Origin: JBOFDK01 sp051650305
Lineage (GTDB): Bacteria > Bacillota > Clostridia > Lachnospirales > Cellulosilyticaceae
Length of the DNA stretch: 57,541 nt
Assembly: GCA_051650305.1 (NCBI GenBank)
Contig: JBOFIT010000261.1
Coordinates: 1 to 57,541 of the forward strand
Reading direction: 5' to 3'
Part shown: piece by piece, positions 50,504 through 57,541 of the stretch
Numbering within the stretch: the stretch's first letter is position 1
Layout of the letters: every line of letters begins with the position of its first letter
Notes under the pieces: model-generated
The model's input: the letters and a program-made list of their open reading frames with translations, nothing else
What the model was told of the DNA's origin: nothing
Database searches by the model: none
Made by a program: the position numbers and the translations under genes

Positions 50504-52343
50504 AACATACTCCTTTATTAAATGTATTCGCACCACATCCTGAACATTTTTCTCTACATTGTGGTGTTGTAAGCTCTTCTTTTGAACGCTTACTTTCACG
50601 AATAAGGAATTGTTTTGTTACACCAATATCAATATGATCCCATGGCATCACTTCTTCATAACTTCTTTCACGGTTTGCGTAGAAGTTATAATCTACACCT
50701 GATAAACGTGCTGCTTCATTCCATTTTTCTTCATCAAAACATTCGCCCCAGCTATCAAATTTCGCACCTAACTTGTACGCTTCATAAATAAGTGCTGCTA
50801 CTTTACGGTCCCCTCTAGCGATAACCGCTTCTAAGACACTTGTCTTTGCATCATGGTGATTGTATTTGATTTGTTTGCTCTTAATGGCATTTTTAAGTAA
50901 CATATGTTTTTTCATGAATGATTCACATGTGTCTTGTCCATGCCATTGGAATGGTGTGAATGGTTTTGGCACAAAACATGATGTACTTACCACAAGCTGA
51001 AGGGCACCATTACGTTTGCTCTTTTCAATGCTGTAGTAAGCTTTTGCGATTTGTTCTGCCAATGCTGCAATACCTAGTACGTCTTCTTCTGTTTCAGTAG
51101 GTAATCCTAGCATAAAGTAAAGTTTCACACGGTTCCATCCACCATTAAAGGCTAAATCACAACCATTTAAAATCTCTTCTTCAGTAATGTTTTTATTGAT
51201 AACATCTCTCATACGCTGTGTCCCAGCTTCTGGTGCGAAAGTTAAGCTACTTTTTCTTACTTCTTGTACTTTTTGCATAAGGTCAACTGAAAAAGCATCT
51301 ATACGAAGTGATGGCAATGAAATATTAACGCATTGCTCTGCACAGAGCTCTAAAAGTTCGTCTGCAAATGGTTGCAGATCTTTATAATCACTTGTACTAA
51401 GTGACGCTAAACTGATCTCATCATAACCTGTTGATTCCAGTAAGTTCTTTGCATGACTAATGAGTACATCTTTTGATTTTTCACGTACTGGACGATAGAT
51501 CATACCTGCTTGACAGAAGCGGCATCCTCTTAAGCATCCTCTAAACATCTCTAAAGTAACGCGGTCATGGACAGCTTGAATCCAAGGTAATACTTGTTTG
51601 TCTGGATAAAAGACATTATCCATATCTTCGATAACCACTTTTTTAATTTTTGTTTTTGCATTTGGATGAAGTGGCTTTTTCTCTTTGATGGTTCCATCTT
51701 CGTTGTAGACTTCTTCATAGAAACATGGTACATACATACCTTCAATGTCTAATAAAGCTTCTAAAAACTCATGACGGCTACGTCCTGCCTTTTTATATTC
51801 CTTATAAAGATCTAAAATGTCATCATAGCAGTATTCACCTTCTCCTAGGTAGAAAAAGTCTACGAAAGGTGCTAACGTTTCTGGGTTGTACGCACATGGT
51901 CCACCTGCAACGACAATAGGGTCTTCTTCAGTACGGTCTTTACTTAAAAGTGGTACACCTGCTAAATCCATCATATTAAGTATATTGGTATAGCTCATTT
52001 CATATTGAAGTGTGAATGCTAAGAAATCAAAGTCTTTTACTGGGCTATGGGTTTCTAATGAGAATAAAGGCATCTTTTCTTTTCTCATAAGTTCTTCCAT
52101 ATCTAACCATGGGCTGAAAACACGCTCACAGTACGTATCTTCTCTTCTATTTAAGAAATGATATAAAATCTGCATCCCAAGGTGACTCATACCTATTTCA
52201 TAAACATCTGGAAAAGCAAAAGCAAAACGCACATCAATTGTGCTTAAATCTTTGGTATAACTATTCACCTCTCCGCCGATATAACGCGCTGGCTTATCTA
52301 CTTGCTTTAAAATATAATCTGACACATTTACTTTTGTAGTCAT
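50493..52343 (-). CDS. TIGR03960 family B12-binding-like radical SAM protein
   Basis: 616 aa. The N-terminal cobalamin-binding-like region has FAFPDVYEIGMSHLGMQILY and the segment VVAGGPCAYNPE. The radical SAM core has FRGCLRGCRFCQAG (CxxxCxxC). A C-terminal Cys-rich end is CSGCGANTF, possibly a second cluster. The substrate is unknown. GGAGG precedes the ATG at 52341-52343. With DUF2344, RNase E/G and L21 it forms a conserved order in Clostridia. Confidence 0.9.
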   Translation of the reverse strand: MTTKVNVSDYILKQVDKPARYIGGEVNSYTKDLSTIDVRFAFAFPDVYEIGMSHLGMQILYHFLNRREDTYCERVFSPWLDMEELMRKEKMPLFSLETHSPVKDFDFLAFTLQYEMSYTNILNMMDLAGVPLLSKDRTEEDPIVVAGGPCAYNPETLAPFVDFFYLGEGEYCYDDILDLYKEYKKAGRSRHEFLEALLDIEGMYVPCFYEEVYNEDGTIKEKKPLHPNAKTKIKKVVIEDMDNVFYPDKQVLPWIQAVHDRVTLEMFRGCLRGCRFCQAGMIYRPVREKSKDVLISHAKNLLESTGYDEISLASLSTSDYKDLQPFADELLELCAEQCVNISLPSLRIDAFSVDLMQKVQEVRKSSLTFAPEAGTQRMRDVINKNITEEEILNGCDLAFNGGWNRVKLYFMLGLPTETEEDVLGIAALAEQIAKAYYSIEKSKRNGALQLVVSTSCFVPKPFTPFQWHGQDTCESFMKKHMLLKNAIKSKQIKYNHHDAKTSVLEAVIARGDRKVAALIYEAYKLGAKFDSWGECFDEEKWNEAARLSGVDYNFYANRERSYEEVMPWDHIDIGVTKQFLIRESKRSKEELTTPQCREKCSGCGANTFNKGVCYEN

Positions 52344-52401
52344 TTGTTTCCTCCAGTCTACTTTCACATGTATTCCATGCTCTTATTCCTATATTTCCCC
52401 A

Positions 52402-52421
52402 ATTGATTGTATTTAATCAAT
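52402..52421. repeat. Perfect 7-bp inverted repeat upstream of the TIGR03960 gene
   Basis: ATTGATT-N6-AATCAAT, about 60 bases before the ATG and downstream of the mgsA terminator. It could be an operator. No clear sigma-A promoter is legible next to it. Confidence 0.4.
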
Positions 52422-52442
52422 ACACAGTTGGGCCTTTCACAT

Positions 52443-52465
52443 AAAAAAAAGACTTAGACAAGTCT
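52443..52465 (-). terminator. Terminator after mgsA
   Basis: Minus strand: AGACTT/AAGTCT stem with a four-base loop, then a run of seven or more T. Confidence 0.85.
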
Positions 52466-52469
52466 TTTT

Positions 52470-52865
52470 TTATCTTACAACTTCTCTCCAGCTTAAATCG
52501 CCTCGTTCTAACGCTTTTACAAGCAATTCAGCTGTTGCTAAGTTTGTCGCTATTGGTATATTATGAATATCACATAAGCGCTCTAATGCACCAACATCTG
52601 GTTCATGCATTTTTTGTGTCACAGGATCACGAAGAAAAATGACCATATCTAGCTGGTTGTGTGCAATCTGAGCACCCAACTGTTGTGCACCACCTAAGTG
52701 GCCCGCTAAATACTTGTAAATATTTAAGTTTGTCGTTTCTTCTACAAGTCTTCCTGTCGTTCCTGTCGCATACAAAGTATGCTTTGCTAGTATATGTCTA
52801 TAGGCAATGGTAAAGTTCTCCATTAATTTCTTTTTTGCATCATGTGCAATTAACCCAATATGCAT
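52470..52865 (-). CDS. mgsA: Methylglyoxal synthase-like protein, catalytic Asp replaced
   Basis: 131 aa, full length for MgsA, which converts dihydroxyacetone phosphate to methylglyoxal. The phosphate-binding YATGTTGRL, the RDPVTQKMHEPDV segment with the second conserved Asp, and IPIATNLATAELL are intact. The block that reads GGDQQ in E. coli and B. subtilis reads GGAQQ here: residue 60 is Ala (codon GCA), where the family has the proposed catalytic base (Asp71 of E. coli). Activity is therefore uncertain. It lies 11 bases after rodA at the end of the wall/division cluster, before a terminator. Confidence 0.88.
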   Translation of the reverse strand: MHIGLIAHDAKKKLMENFTIAYRHILAKHTLYATGTTGRLVEETTNLNIYKYLAGHLGGAQQLGAQIAHNQLDMVIFLRDPVTQKMHEPDVGALERLCDIHNIPIATNLATAELLVKALERGDLSWREVVR

Positions 52866-52876
52866 ATCTATTCCTC

Positions 52877-54004
52877 CTAAAACATCGTATTTTCTTTTCG
52901 CATCCCAACATTAAGTACCAAACCCATCCCTATCATATTTGCCCACAGGGAACTTCCCCCGTAGCTTACAAAAGGTAATGGTAAGCCTGTATTAGGTAAT
53001 AAACTCGTCACAACGCCCATATTTACAAAGGTCTGCATGGCAATCATCCCCATATAACCTACTACAATAAATTTTCCAAACGGATCCGGGGCGTTATGGG
53101 CTATCCAAAGCCCCCGTGCTATCATAAATAAAATGATGCCCAACATGGTCATAATGCCTATGAATCCAAACTCCTCTGCAATAATAGCTACGATAAAGTC
53201 ATTATGGGATTCTGGCAAGTAATTAAGCTGGCTTATAGCACCTTGGTAGAGCCCTTTGCCTTGTAAGCCACCTGATCCAATAGCATGTACAGAGTTATTC
53301 GTTTGGTAGTTATCACTTAAAGAATCTCCTCCTTCAAGTTTTGTAAGGATACGCCCTCTCTGATAATCGGGAATGAGCTTTTGATTAGGATTCTTAATAA
53401 TATAACCAAGCCCGATACTCACAACAAGTACCCCAATGATACCTGCTGCTATCATATGTCTCATTTCTAGCTTGCTCGTAAATAATTGTATCACTAATAT
53501 ACCTAAAATGACAAGACTGGTTGATAAATTCGGTTGTCTATTTACTAAAATAAAAGGAACAAATTGAAACATGCCTATGATTAACACAGTAGAAATATGA
53601 TTGATTTTATCATTGTATTTTTCTAAAAGTTTACCTGTACAGACAATGACCCCTATCTTTACAAACTCTGAGGGCTGAATAGAGAATGGTCCTATACTAA
53701 GCCATCGCTCAGCACCATTTACATTTTTCCCAAAGACAAAGACGGATAGAAGCAACAAAATACATCCTATATAAATAATCAAATACCATTCTCCATACAG
53801 GTGATAATCAATAGCCATGACAATAGCCATTAAAATAAGTCCTGTCAAGAAGAAGGTCAGTTGATCATTAAAATTGTTGTTGATATCTCCCGTATAAGAG
53901 GTAGCGCTACTAATAGCAAGTAAACTGATACCTACAAGTGCAACCATTGATAAAAAAAGCCATATATCAATGTTTTTAATCATTTCCCTTCTGAATTTAA
54001 ACAT
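52877..54004 (-). CDS. rodA: Rod-shape SEDS glycosyltransferase RodA
   Basis: 375 aa, ~10 transmembrane helices. SEDS signatures: NGAERWLSIGPFSIQPSEFVKIG, the large loop with LNYLPESHNDFIVAIIAEEFG, and LLPNTGLPLPFVSYGGSS. It polymerises glycan strands with PBP2, encoded four genes upstream. RodA rather than FtsW is favoured by the LPESHNDFI loop and the PBP2 linkage. AGGA precedes the ATG. Confidence 0.92.
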   Translation of the reverse strand: MFKFRREMIKNIDIWLFLSMVALVGISLLAISSATSYTGDINNNFNDQLTFFLTGLILMAIVMAIDYHLYGEWYLIIYIGCILLLLSVFVFGKNVNGAERWLSIGPFSIQPSEFVKIGVIVCTGKLLEKYNDKINHISTVLIIGMFQFVPFILVNRQPNLSTSLVILGILVIQLFTSKLEMRHMIAAGIIGVLVVSIGLGYIIKNPNQKLIPDYQRGRILTKLEGGDSLSDNYQTNNSVHAIGSGGLQGKGLYQGAISQLNYLPESHNDFIVAIIAEEFGFIGIMTMLGIILFMIARGLWIAHNAPDPFGKFIVVGYMGMIAMQTFVNMGVVTSLLPNTGLPLPFVSYGGSSLWANMIGMGLVLNVGMRKENTMF

Positions 54005-54054
54005 ACTTCTTTTCCTTCCTACTTTTATAGGTGGGTAGTAAACTACCCACCTAT

Positions 54055-54333
54055 TTATCTAACTTTTTTTAGATTTTTAATGGGAATATTGGCAGATAGC
54101 ACAGGTGCCTTTCCACCATTTTTATCACATTCCATTGTTGATACTTCAATATTAAAATCATCTGTATCGATATCTACATATTTTGAAATAACGGCTATAA
54201 TATCCGCACGCATCATTTCAAGTAATTCTGTGGAGCAGTTCATTCGGTCATGGATAAGCACGAGTTTAAGCCTATCTTTAGCAACATTACCCGATTGATT
54301 TTTTTTACCAAATAATTGACTAAAGTCTAGCAT
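54055..54333 (-). CDS. minE: Cell division topological specificity factor MinE
   Basis: 92 aa: MLDFSQLFGKKNQSG (amphipathic membrane/MinD-binding start), KLVLIHDRMNCS (anti-MinCD region), then the dimerisation domain with ISKYVDIDTDDFNI. It stimulates the MinD ATPase to create pole-to-pole oscillation. A GTG three codons upstream is inside AGGGTG and rejected. It is 21 bases after minD. Confidence 0.95.
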   Translation of the reverse strand: MLDFSQLFGKKNQSGNVAKDRLKLVLIHDRMNCSTELLEMMRADIIAVISKYVDIDTDDFNIEVSTMECDKNGGKAPVLSANIPIKNLKKVR

Positions 54334-54354
54334 ATTCTTCACCCTCTTTGACCT

Positions 54355-55152
54355 TTAATTGTTAAACCCAAACATCTTCTTCAGTTTCTCTAAAAAAGTG
54401 TTGCTTGTATCTAAATCTAAAAATGGACACTCTCTACCTTCAATACGTTCTGCAATATTTCTAAATGCTTTACCTGCTATGGCCCCTTGATCCGCAGCAG
54501 CTGGTTCACCACGGTTTGTTGTAATAACAATGCTTTCATCGTCTGGCACAACACCGATAAGATCAATTGCTAAAATCTCGACTACATCGTCCATAGCCAT
54601 CATATCGCCACGTTTAACCATATTCATACGTACACGATTAATAATAAGTTGGCTATTAGACACACCGTTTGCTTCTAAAAGTCCAATGATACGATCTGCA
54701 TCACGCACTGCTGAAACTTCTGGTGTTGTCACTACAAGTGCACGATCTGCACCTGCTACAGCATTTTTGAACCCTTGTTCAATACCTGCTGGACAGTCTA
54801 CAATAACGTAATCAAATTCTTCTTTTAAGCTTTCACAAAGCTTTTTCATTTGCTCTGGTCTTACGGCATCTTTGTCACGTGTTTGAGCTGCTGGCAGTAA
54901 GAAGAGTCCGTCGAAACGCTTGTCCTTGATAAGTGCTTGCTTTAAACGGCATCTGCCTTCTACAACGTCTACTAAGTCATAGACGATACGGTTTTCAAGC
55001 CCCATGACAACGTCAAGATTTCTAAGCCCGATATCCGCATCTAATAAGACAACTTTCTTTCCCAATAAATTGAGAGCTGTACCAATATTTGCTGATGTAG
55101 TTGTCTTTCCTACACCACCTTTTCCAGATGTAATAACGATTACTTCACTCAT
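54355..55152 (-). CDS. minD: Septum site-determining ATPase MinD
   Basis: 265 aa deviant-Walker ATPase: SGKGGVGKTTTSANIG, LDADIGLRNLDVVMG and VDCPAGIEQG. It carries an amphipathic C-terminal membrane-targeting tail, FLEKLKKMFGF. It recruits MinC to the membrane and is displaced by MinE. GGGGGG precedes the ATG. Confidence 0.96.
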   Translation of the reverse strand: MSEVIVITSGKGGVGKTTTSANIGTALNLLGKKVVLLDADIGLRNLDVVMGLENRIVYDLVDVVEGRCRLKQALIKDKRFDGLFLLPAAQTRDKDAVRPEQMKKLCESLKEEFDYVIVDCPAGIEQGFKNAVAGADRALVVTTPEVSAVRDADRIIGLLEANGVSNSQLIINRVRMNMVKRGDMMAMDDVVEILAIDLIGVVPDDESIVITTNRGEPAAADQGAIAGKAFRNIAERIEGRECPFLDLDTSNTFLEKLKKMFGFNN

Positions 55153-55188
55153 TTTTTTCCCCCCTGTTTGTTAATCCATGGTCTATTC

Positions 55189-55878
55189 TTATTCTACCAT
55201 ATGCAACATTGTTTTGACATCTATTTCCTCAACATAAATATGATTATTTGATACATACGCTATTTGAGGCAATTGATTTTTTTTGCGACTTACGATTTCG
55301 CCTTCTGGCGACTGTGCAACCACATCGCCAATACTGATCTGTAAAGGGTGCATATTAATGGCTAATACAAAAGGTGTCTTGACTGCTTGGTCTTTGCCTG
55401 CATGTACTTTTCCATTTAATGTCCCTACAATGATGACATTGCCGTCTGCGGTCACTTCTCCCCCCGGATTTACATCCCCTAGTACGACAACGCTTCCTTT
55501 ATAGGATAAATGCTGTCCAGAACGAACCATTCCATAATGAAAATGTGTAAGGGAAACATTAGGTTTTAACAATTCTTCCATAACCCACTCCATTGCATCT
55601 GCTTTTTTGGCAGTATCATTTTGCTCAAAGGCATGTACAAAAGAGACGTTAATAATATTTTGTTTTTTGAGTAATGCCATAAGCTCTTCTTGTTGCTCTT
55701 TAGAAAGTGCTCTTCCCTTAAAGCGCATATTGACTCTAACACCTTCAAAAAATTTCTTTGAGTTTTCTAGTTTTATCTCGAAGTCCTTAAGCACCTCTTC
55801 GAAGGGTGCACCTTCATCAATAATAACTGTAATGCCATCTAAACTGCCTTTAAATACAACCAGATTACCCATGCTCAT
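55189..55878 (-). CDS. minC: Septum site-determining protein MinC
   Basis: 229 aa. The N-terminal domain (~1-100) inhibits FtsZ; the C-terminal beta-helix binds MinD, with RSGQHLSYKGSVVVLGDVNPGGEV and the repeat DGNVIIVGTLNGKVHAG. AAAGGGG precedes the ATG. The order mrdA-minC-minD-minE-rodA couples lateral wall synthesis with division-site choice. Confidence 0.95.
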   Translation of the reverse strand: MSMGNLVVFKGSLDGITVIIDEGAPFEEVLKDFEIKLENSKKFFEGVRVNMRFKGRALSKEQQEELMALLKKQNIINVSFVHAFEQNDTAKKADAMEWVMEELLKPNVSLTHFHYGMVRSGQHLSYKGSVVVLGDVNPGGEVTADGNVIIVGTLNGKVHAGKDQAVKTPFVLAINMHPLQISIGDVVAQSPEGEIVSRKKNQLPQIAYVSNNHIYVEEIDVKTMLHMVE

Positions 55879-55892
55879 TACGTTCCCCTTTC

Positions 55893-57541
55893 TTAATCCA
55901 TAAACATATTATCTAATGTTATTTTTTCTATTTCTTCATTAAGTCCAAAGTATTCTGTCAGCATATCTTGTGCCATAAGTCTTCCATAGCTTCCTAAACC
56001 ATCTGCATAATACATGGTGGTTACAAAAGCAATCTGTGGCTCATCAAAAGGTGCGAAGCCAACGAACCAACTATGCTCCCTTTCAACATCTAAATCATCT
56101 TTTTGGGCAGTTCCAGTCTTAGCCGCAACTTCTATGGGGAAGTTCTTGAATTCTGCCCTTGCAGAGCCCGAGCTACCTTGTGTTACTTGGAACATACCTT
56201 CATGGATCACATCGATAGTCGTAGGCTTAAGGTCTAGCTGACCATAAACCGTACTCATCTTCGGCTCATAGCGATTATCTTCTTTGACATCATAGATACC
56301 ATTGATAAGACGTACATTATACACCGTCTCGCCATTAGCTAATGCTGCTATATATCTAGCCATTTGTACAGGTGTAAAAGCATTACTTCCCTGACCAATG
56401 GCTGTACGTACCGTTGTGCCCTCAGACCAATTCAAATCAAGCTTCGCTAAGGCATTGGTTGCAATGGCCTGCAAAATACTTTCTTTCACTTTTTTGGTAA
56501 GGTGCTCACGATAGAAAATTTCTTCGTCATCAATCATTTCCAGACGACGTCTTAATTCTTCAACCACATCTGGATTTTCATTTTTTCGAAGTTCGCGGTT
56601 GTATAGCCCATCATATGCGTATTCATAAGCGTCTAATATATCATATAAATCCATCTCATCAATCACTTGACGAATGTTCTTTTCTAAAGAGGCACCTATC
56701 AATCCATCTAGTTGCTTGATAAGTTCGTCCTTGGTCTTTAACCTTAAAGATTTGTTAGACCTATCATTCATTGTCTGACTAACAATCTCACTTACCACCT
56801 GCTGAATCGCCGTAGAAAGCTCACTTTGCAGACTACTAAATGTCTGATCCAGCACACTATCCATCTGCTCTTCAAACACCTCTTGAAGAAGTGGCTCTAT
56901 ATTGCGCTTTAACTCATACTGGGTTAAATAATCGATCTTTCCGCCTAGACTTGTATCACTTGCATTACCTACAGGGTAGATACCTTTATCTAATATAAGT
57001 TTAACATCGTCTTTATACTTCCCTATGGTCGCCTCTGACCCATTTTTAATGCCTGAAAGCACACTGTTTAATTGGTTCTTTACAAGGTTCTTAGGACTTG
57101 AAATATTGGGTGCCGCTTCAGCTATCTCAATCCCTGTCGGCTCACCAAGCCCAAACATTTCTGCATATTTTGTAAGCATATCAATCCCATAATACGGCTC
57201 ACTGCTTAAAAGACCTAATCGGTAAGCAACATCAAAGAAATAATAGTTACAAGATACTTCCAAACCTCTAACCATATTGACATTACCATGCCCGCCACCT
57301 GTCTTACTATGAATCCAACACTTAGGTCCTGGTGTTCCAGCTTTTTCATAAACCCCGGTATCATAAATCAATGTATCCGGTGTCACCACACCTTCCTCAA
57401 GTCCAGCAACACCTGTGATCATCTTAAAAGTAGAACCTGGTGCTTCTTTGGTCATTACTGCACGGTTCCATAGCATGCTACGATCATCAAAGAGCGAATT
57501 ATAGTACTGATTAAAGTTCGTGGTCATCTGATTACTATCAA
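55893..57541 (-). CDS. mrdA: Penicillin-binding protein 2 (class B transpeptidase), C-terminal part, with large insert
   Basis: Elongation-specific D,D-transpeptidase partner of RodA; the frame continues past the right edge, so the N terminus is missing. Counting from the Met at 57527, the motifs are APGSTFK (Ser32 nucleophile, Lys35), SCN (92-94) and KTGTAQKD (470-472). Between SxN and KTG there are ~378 residues; E. coli PBP2 has about 157. The extra ~225 residues (141-368) are Glu/Lys/Gln/Leu-rich and probably helical. The stop is 14 bases before minC. Confidence 0.92.
   Translation of the reverse strand, partial: DSNQMTTNFNQYYNSLFDDRSMLWNRAVMTKEAPGSTFKMITGVAGLEEGVVTPDTLIYDTGVYEKAGTPGPKCWIHSKTGGGHGNVNMVRGLEVSCNYYFFDVAYRLGLLSSEPYYGIDMLTKYAEMFGLGEPTGIEIAEAAPNISSPKNLVKNQLNSVLSGIKNGSEATIGKYKDDVKLILDKGIYPVGNASDTSLGGKIDYLTQYELKRNIEPLLQEVFEEQMDSVLDQTFSSLQSELSTAIQQVVSEIVSQTMNDRSNKSLRLKTKDELIKQLDGLIGASLEKNIRQVIDEMDLYDILDAYEYAYDGLYNRELRKNENPDVVEELRRRLEMIDDEEIFYREHLTKKVKESILQAIATNALAKLDLNWSEGTTVRTAIGQGSNAFTPVQMARYIAALANGETVYNVRLINGIYDVKEDNRYEPKMSTVYGQLDLKPTTIDVIHEGMFQVTQGSSGSARAEFKNFPIEVAAKTGTAQKDDLDVEREHSWFVGFAPFDEPQIAFVTTMYYADGLGSYGRLMAQDMLTEYFGLNEEIEKITLDNMFMD

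Noticed and set aside
1..57541. Mobile element, prophage, defence system or CRISPR array
   Set aside because: No transposase, integrase, toxin-antitoxin, restriction or Cas-like protein and no spaced repeats were seen. Gene order is conserved core throughout.

Overview
The window is an AT-rich stretch of an anaerobic, endospore-forming, low-GC Clostridia chromosome. Its gene content and order fit the Lachnospirales best, possibly something near Cellulosilyticum, but that placement is inference from gene order and recalled protein families. It is almost entirely housekeeping and sporulation core: 59 protein genes, two of them cut by the window edges. I found no rRNA, tRNA, insertion sequence, prophage or CRISPR array, and no gene-free stretch over 300 bases. 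Most genes are on the minus strand.

Layout. 1-2.4 kb: a divergent type IIA topoisomerase pair. 2.5-8.2 kb: a K+ channel, two cyclophilins, a GIY-YIG nuclease, a His/Cys-rich DUF1292 protein, and M19 and M18 peptidases. 8.3-10.2 kb: an L,D-transpeptidase. 10.3-14.3 kb (plus strand): mltG, the wobble-uridine tRNA modification pair trmR-trhP, and sigK. 14.3-18.9 kb: RNase J, Fur, the DUF1292/ruvX/ireB cluster and mtaB. 18.95-19.2 kb (plus strand): an HPr-like protein lacking the phosphorylatable histidine. 19.2-34 kb: thiI, iscS, a CheY-like receiver, rsmE, prmA, dnaJ, dnaK, grpE, hrcA (with a perfect CIRCE operator), hemW, lepA, spoIIP and gpr, with rpsT diverging. 34.4-41.4 kb: holA, comEC, a GerMN lipoprotein, a histidine kinase/response regulator pair and comEA. 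41.5-42.8 kb (plus strand): a D,D-carboxypeptidase. 42.9-57.5 kb: rsfS, a Ca2+/cation antiporter, a nadD-yqeK fusion, yhbY, obgE, rpmA-prp-rplU, RNase E/G, two radical-SAM-linked genes, mgsA, rodA, minE, minD, minC and the penicillin-binding protein 2 gene, truncated at the right edge.

Together these genes cover ribosome biogenesis (L21, L27, S20, ObgE, RsfS, YhbY, RsmE, PrmA, LepA), tRNA thiolation and modification (IscS-ThiI, MtaB, TrhP-TrmR), protein folding under heat-shock control (HrcA/CIRCE), lateral-wall synthesis and septum placement (PBP2, RodA, MinCDE, MltG), and sporulation (SigK, SpoIIP, GPR, GerMN). Several near-consensus sigma-A promoters are legible, many with the ideal 17-bp spacer, along with candidate sporulation-sigma promoters before sigK, gpr and spoIIP.

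I did not find a convincing undescribed multi-gene system. The items most worth a second look are: a roughly 225-residue insert in the transpeptidase domain of PBP2; a methylglyoxal synthase with alanine where the family has a catalytic aspartate; a Crh-like HPr with the regulatory serine but no active-site histidine; an exact 11-bp tandem repeat upstream of the topoisomerase promoter; a Fur-like dyad inside the fur promoter; and a hairpin plus second promoter separating dnaK from dnaJ. Many starts were moved downstream of the longest open frame because the apparent first GTG lies inside the Shine-Dalgarno sequence.
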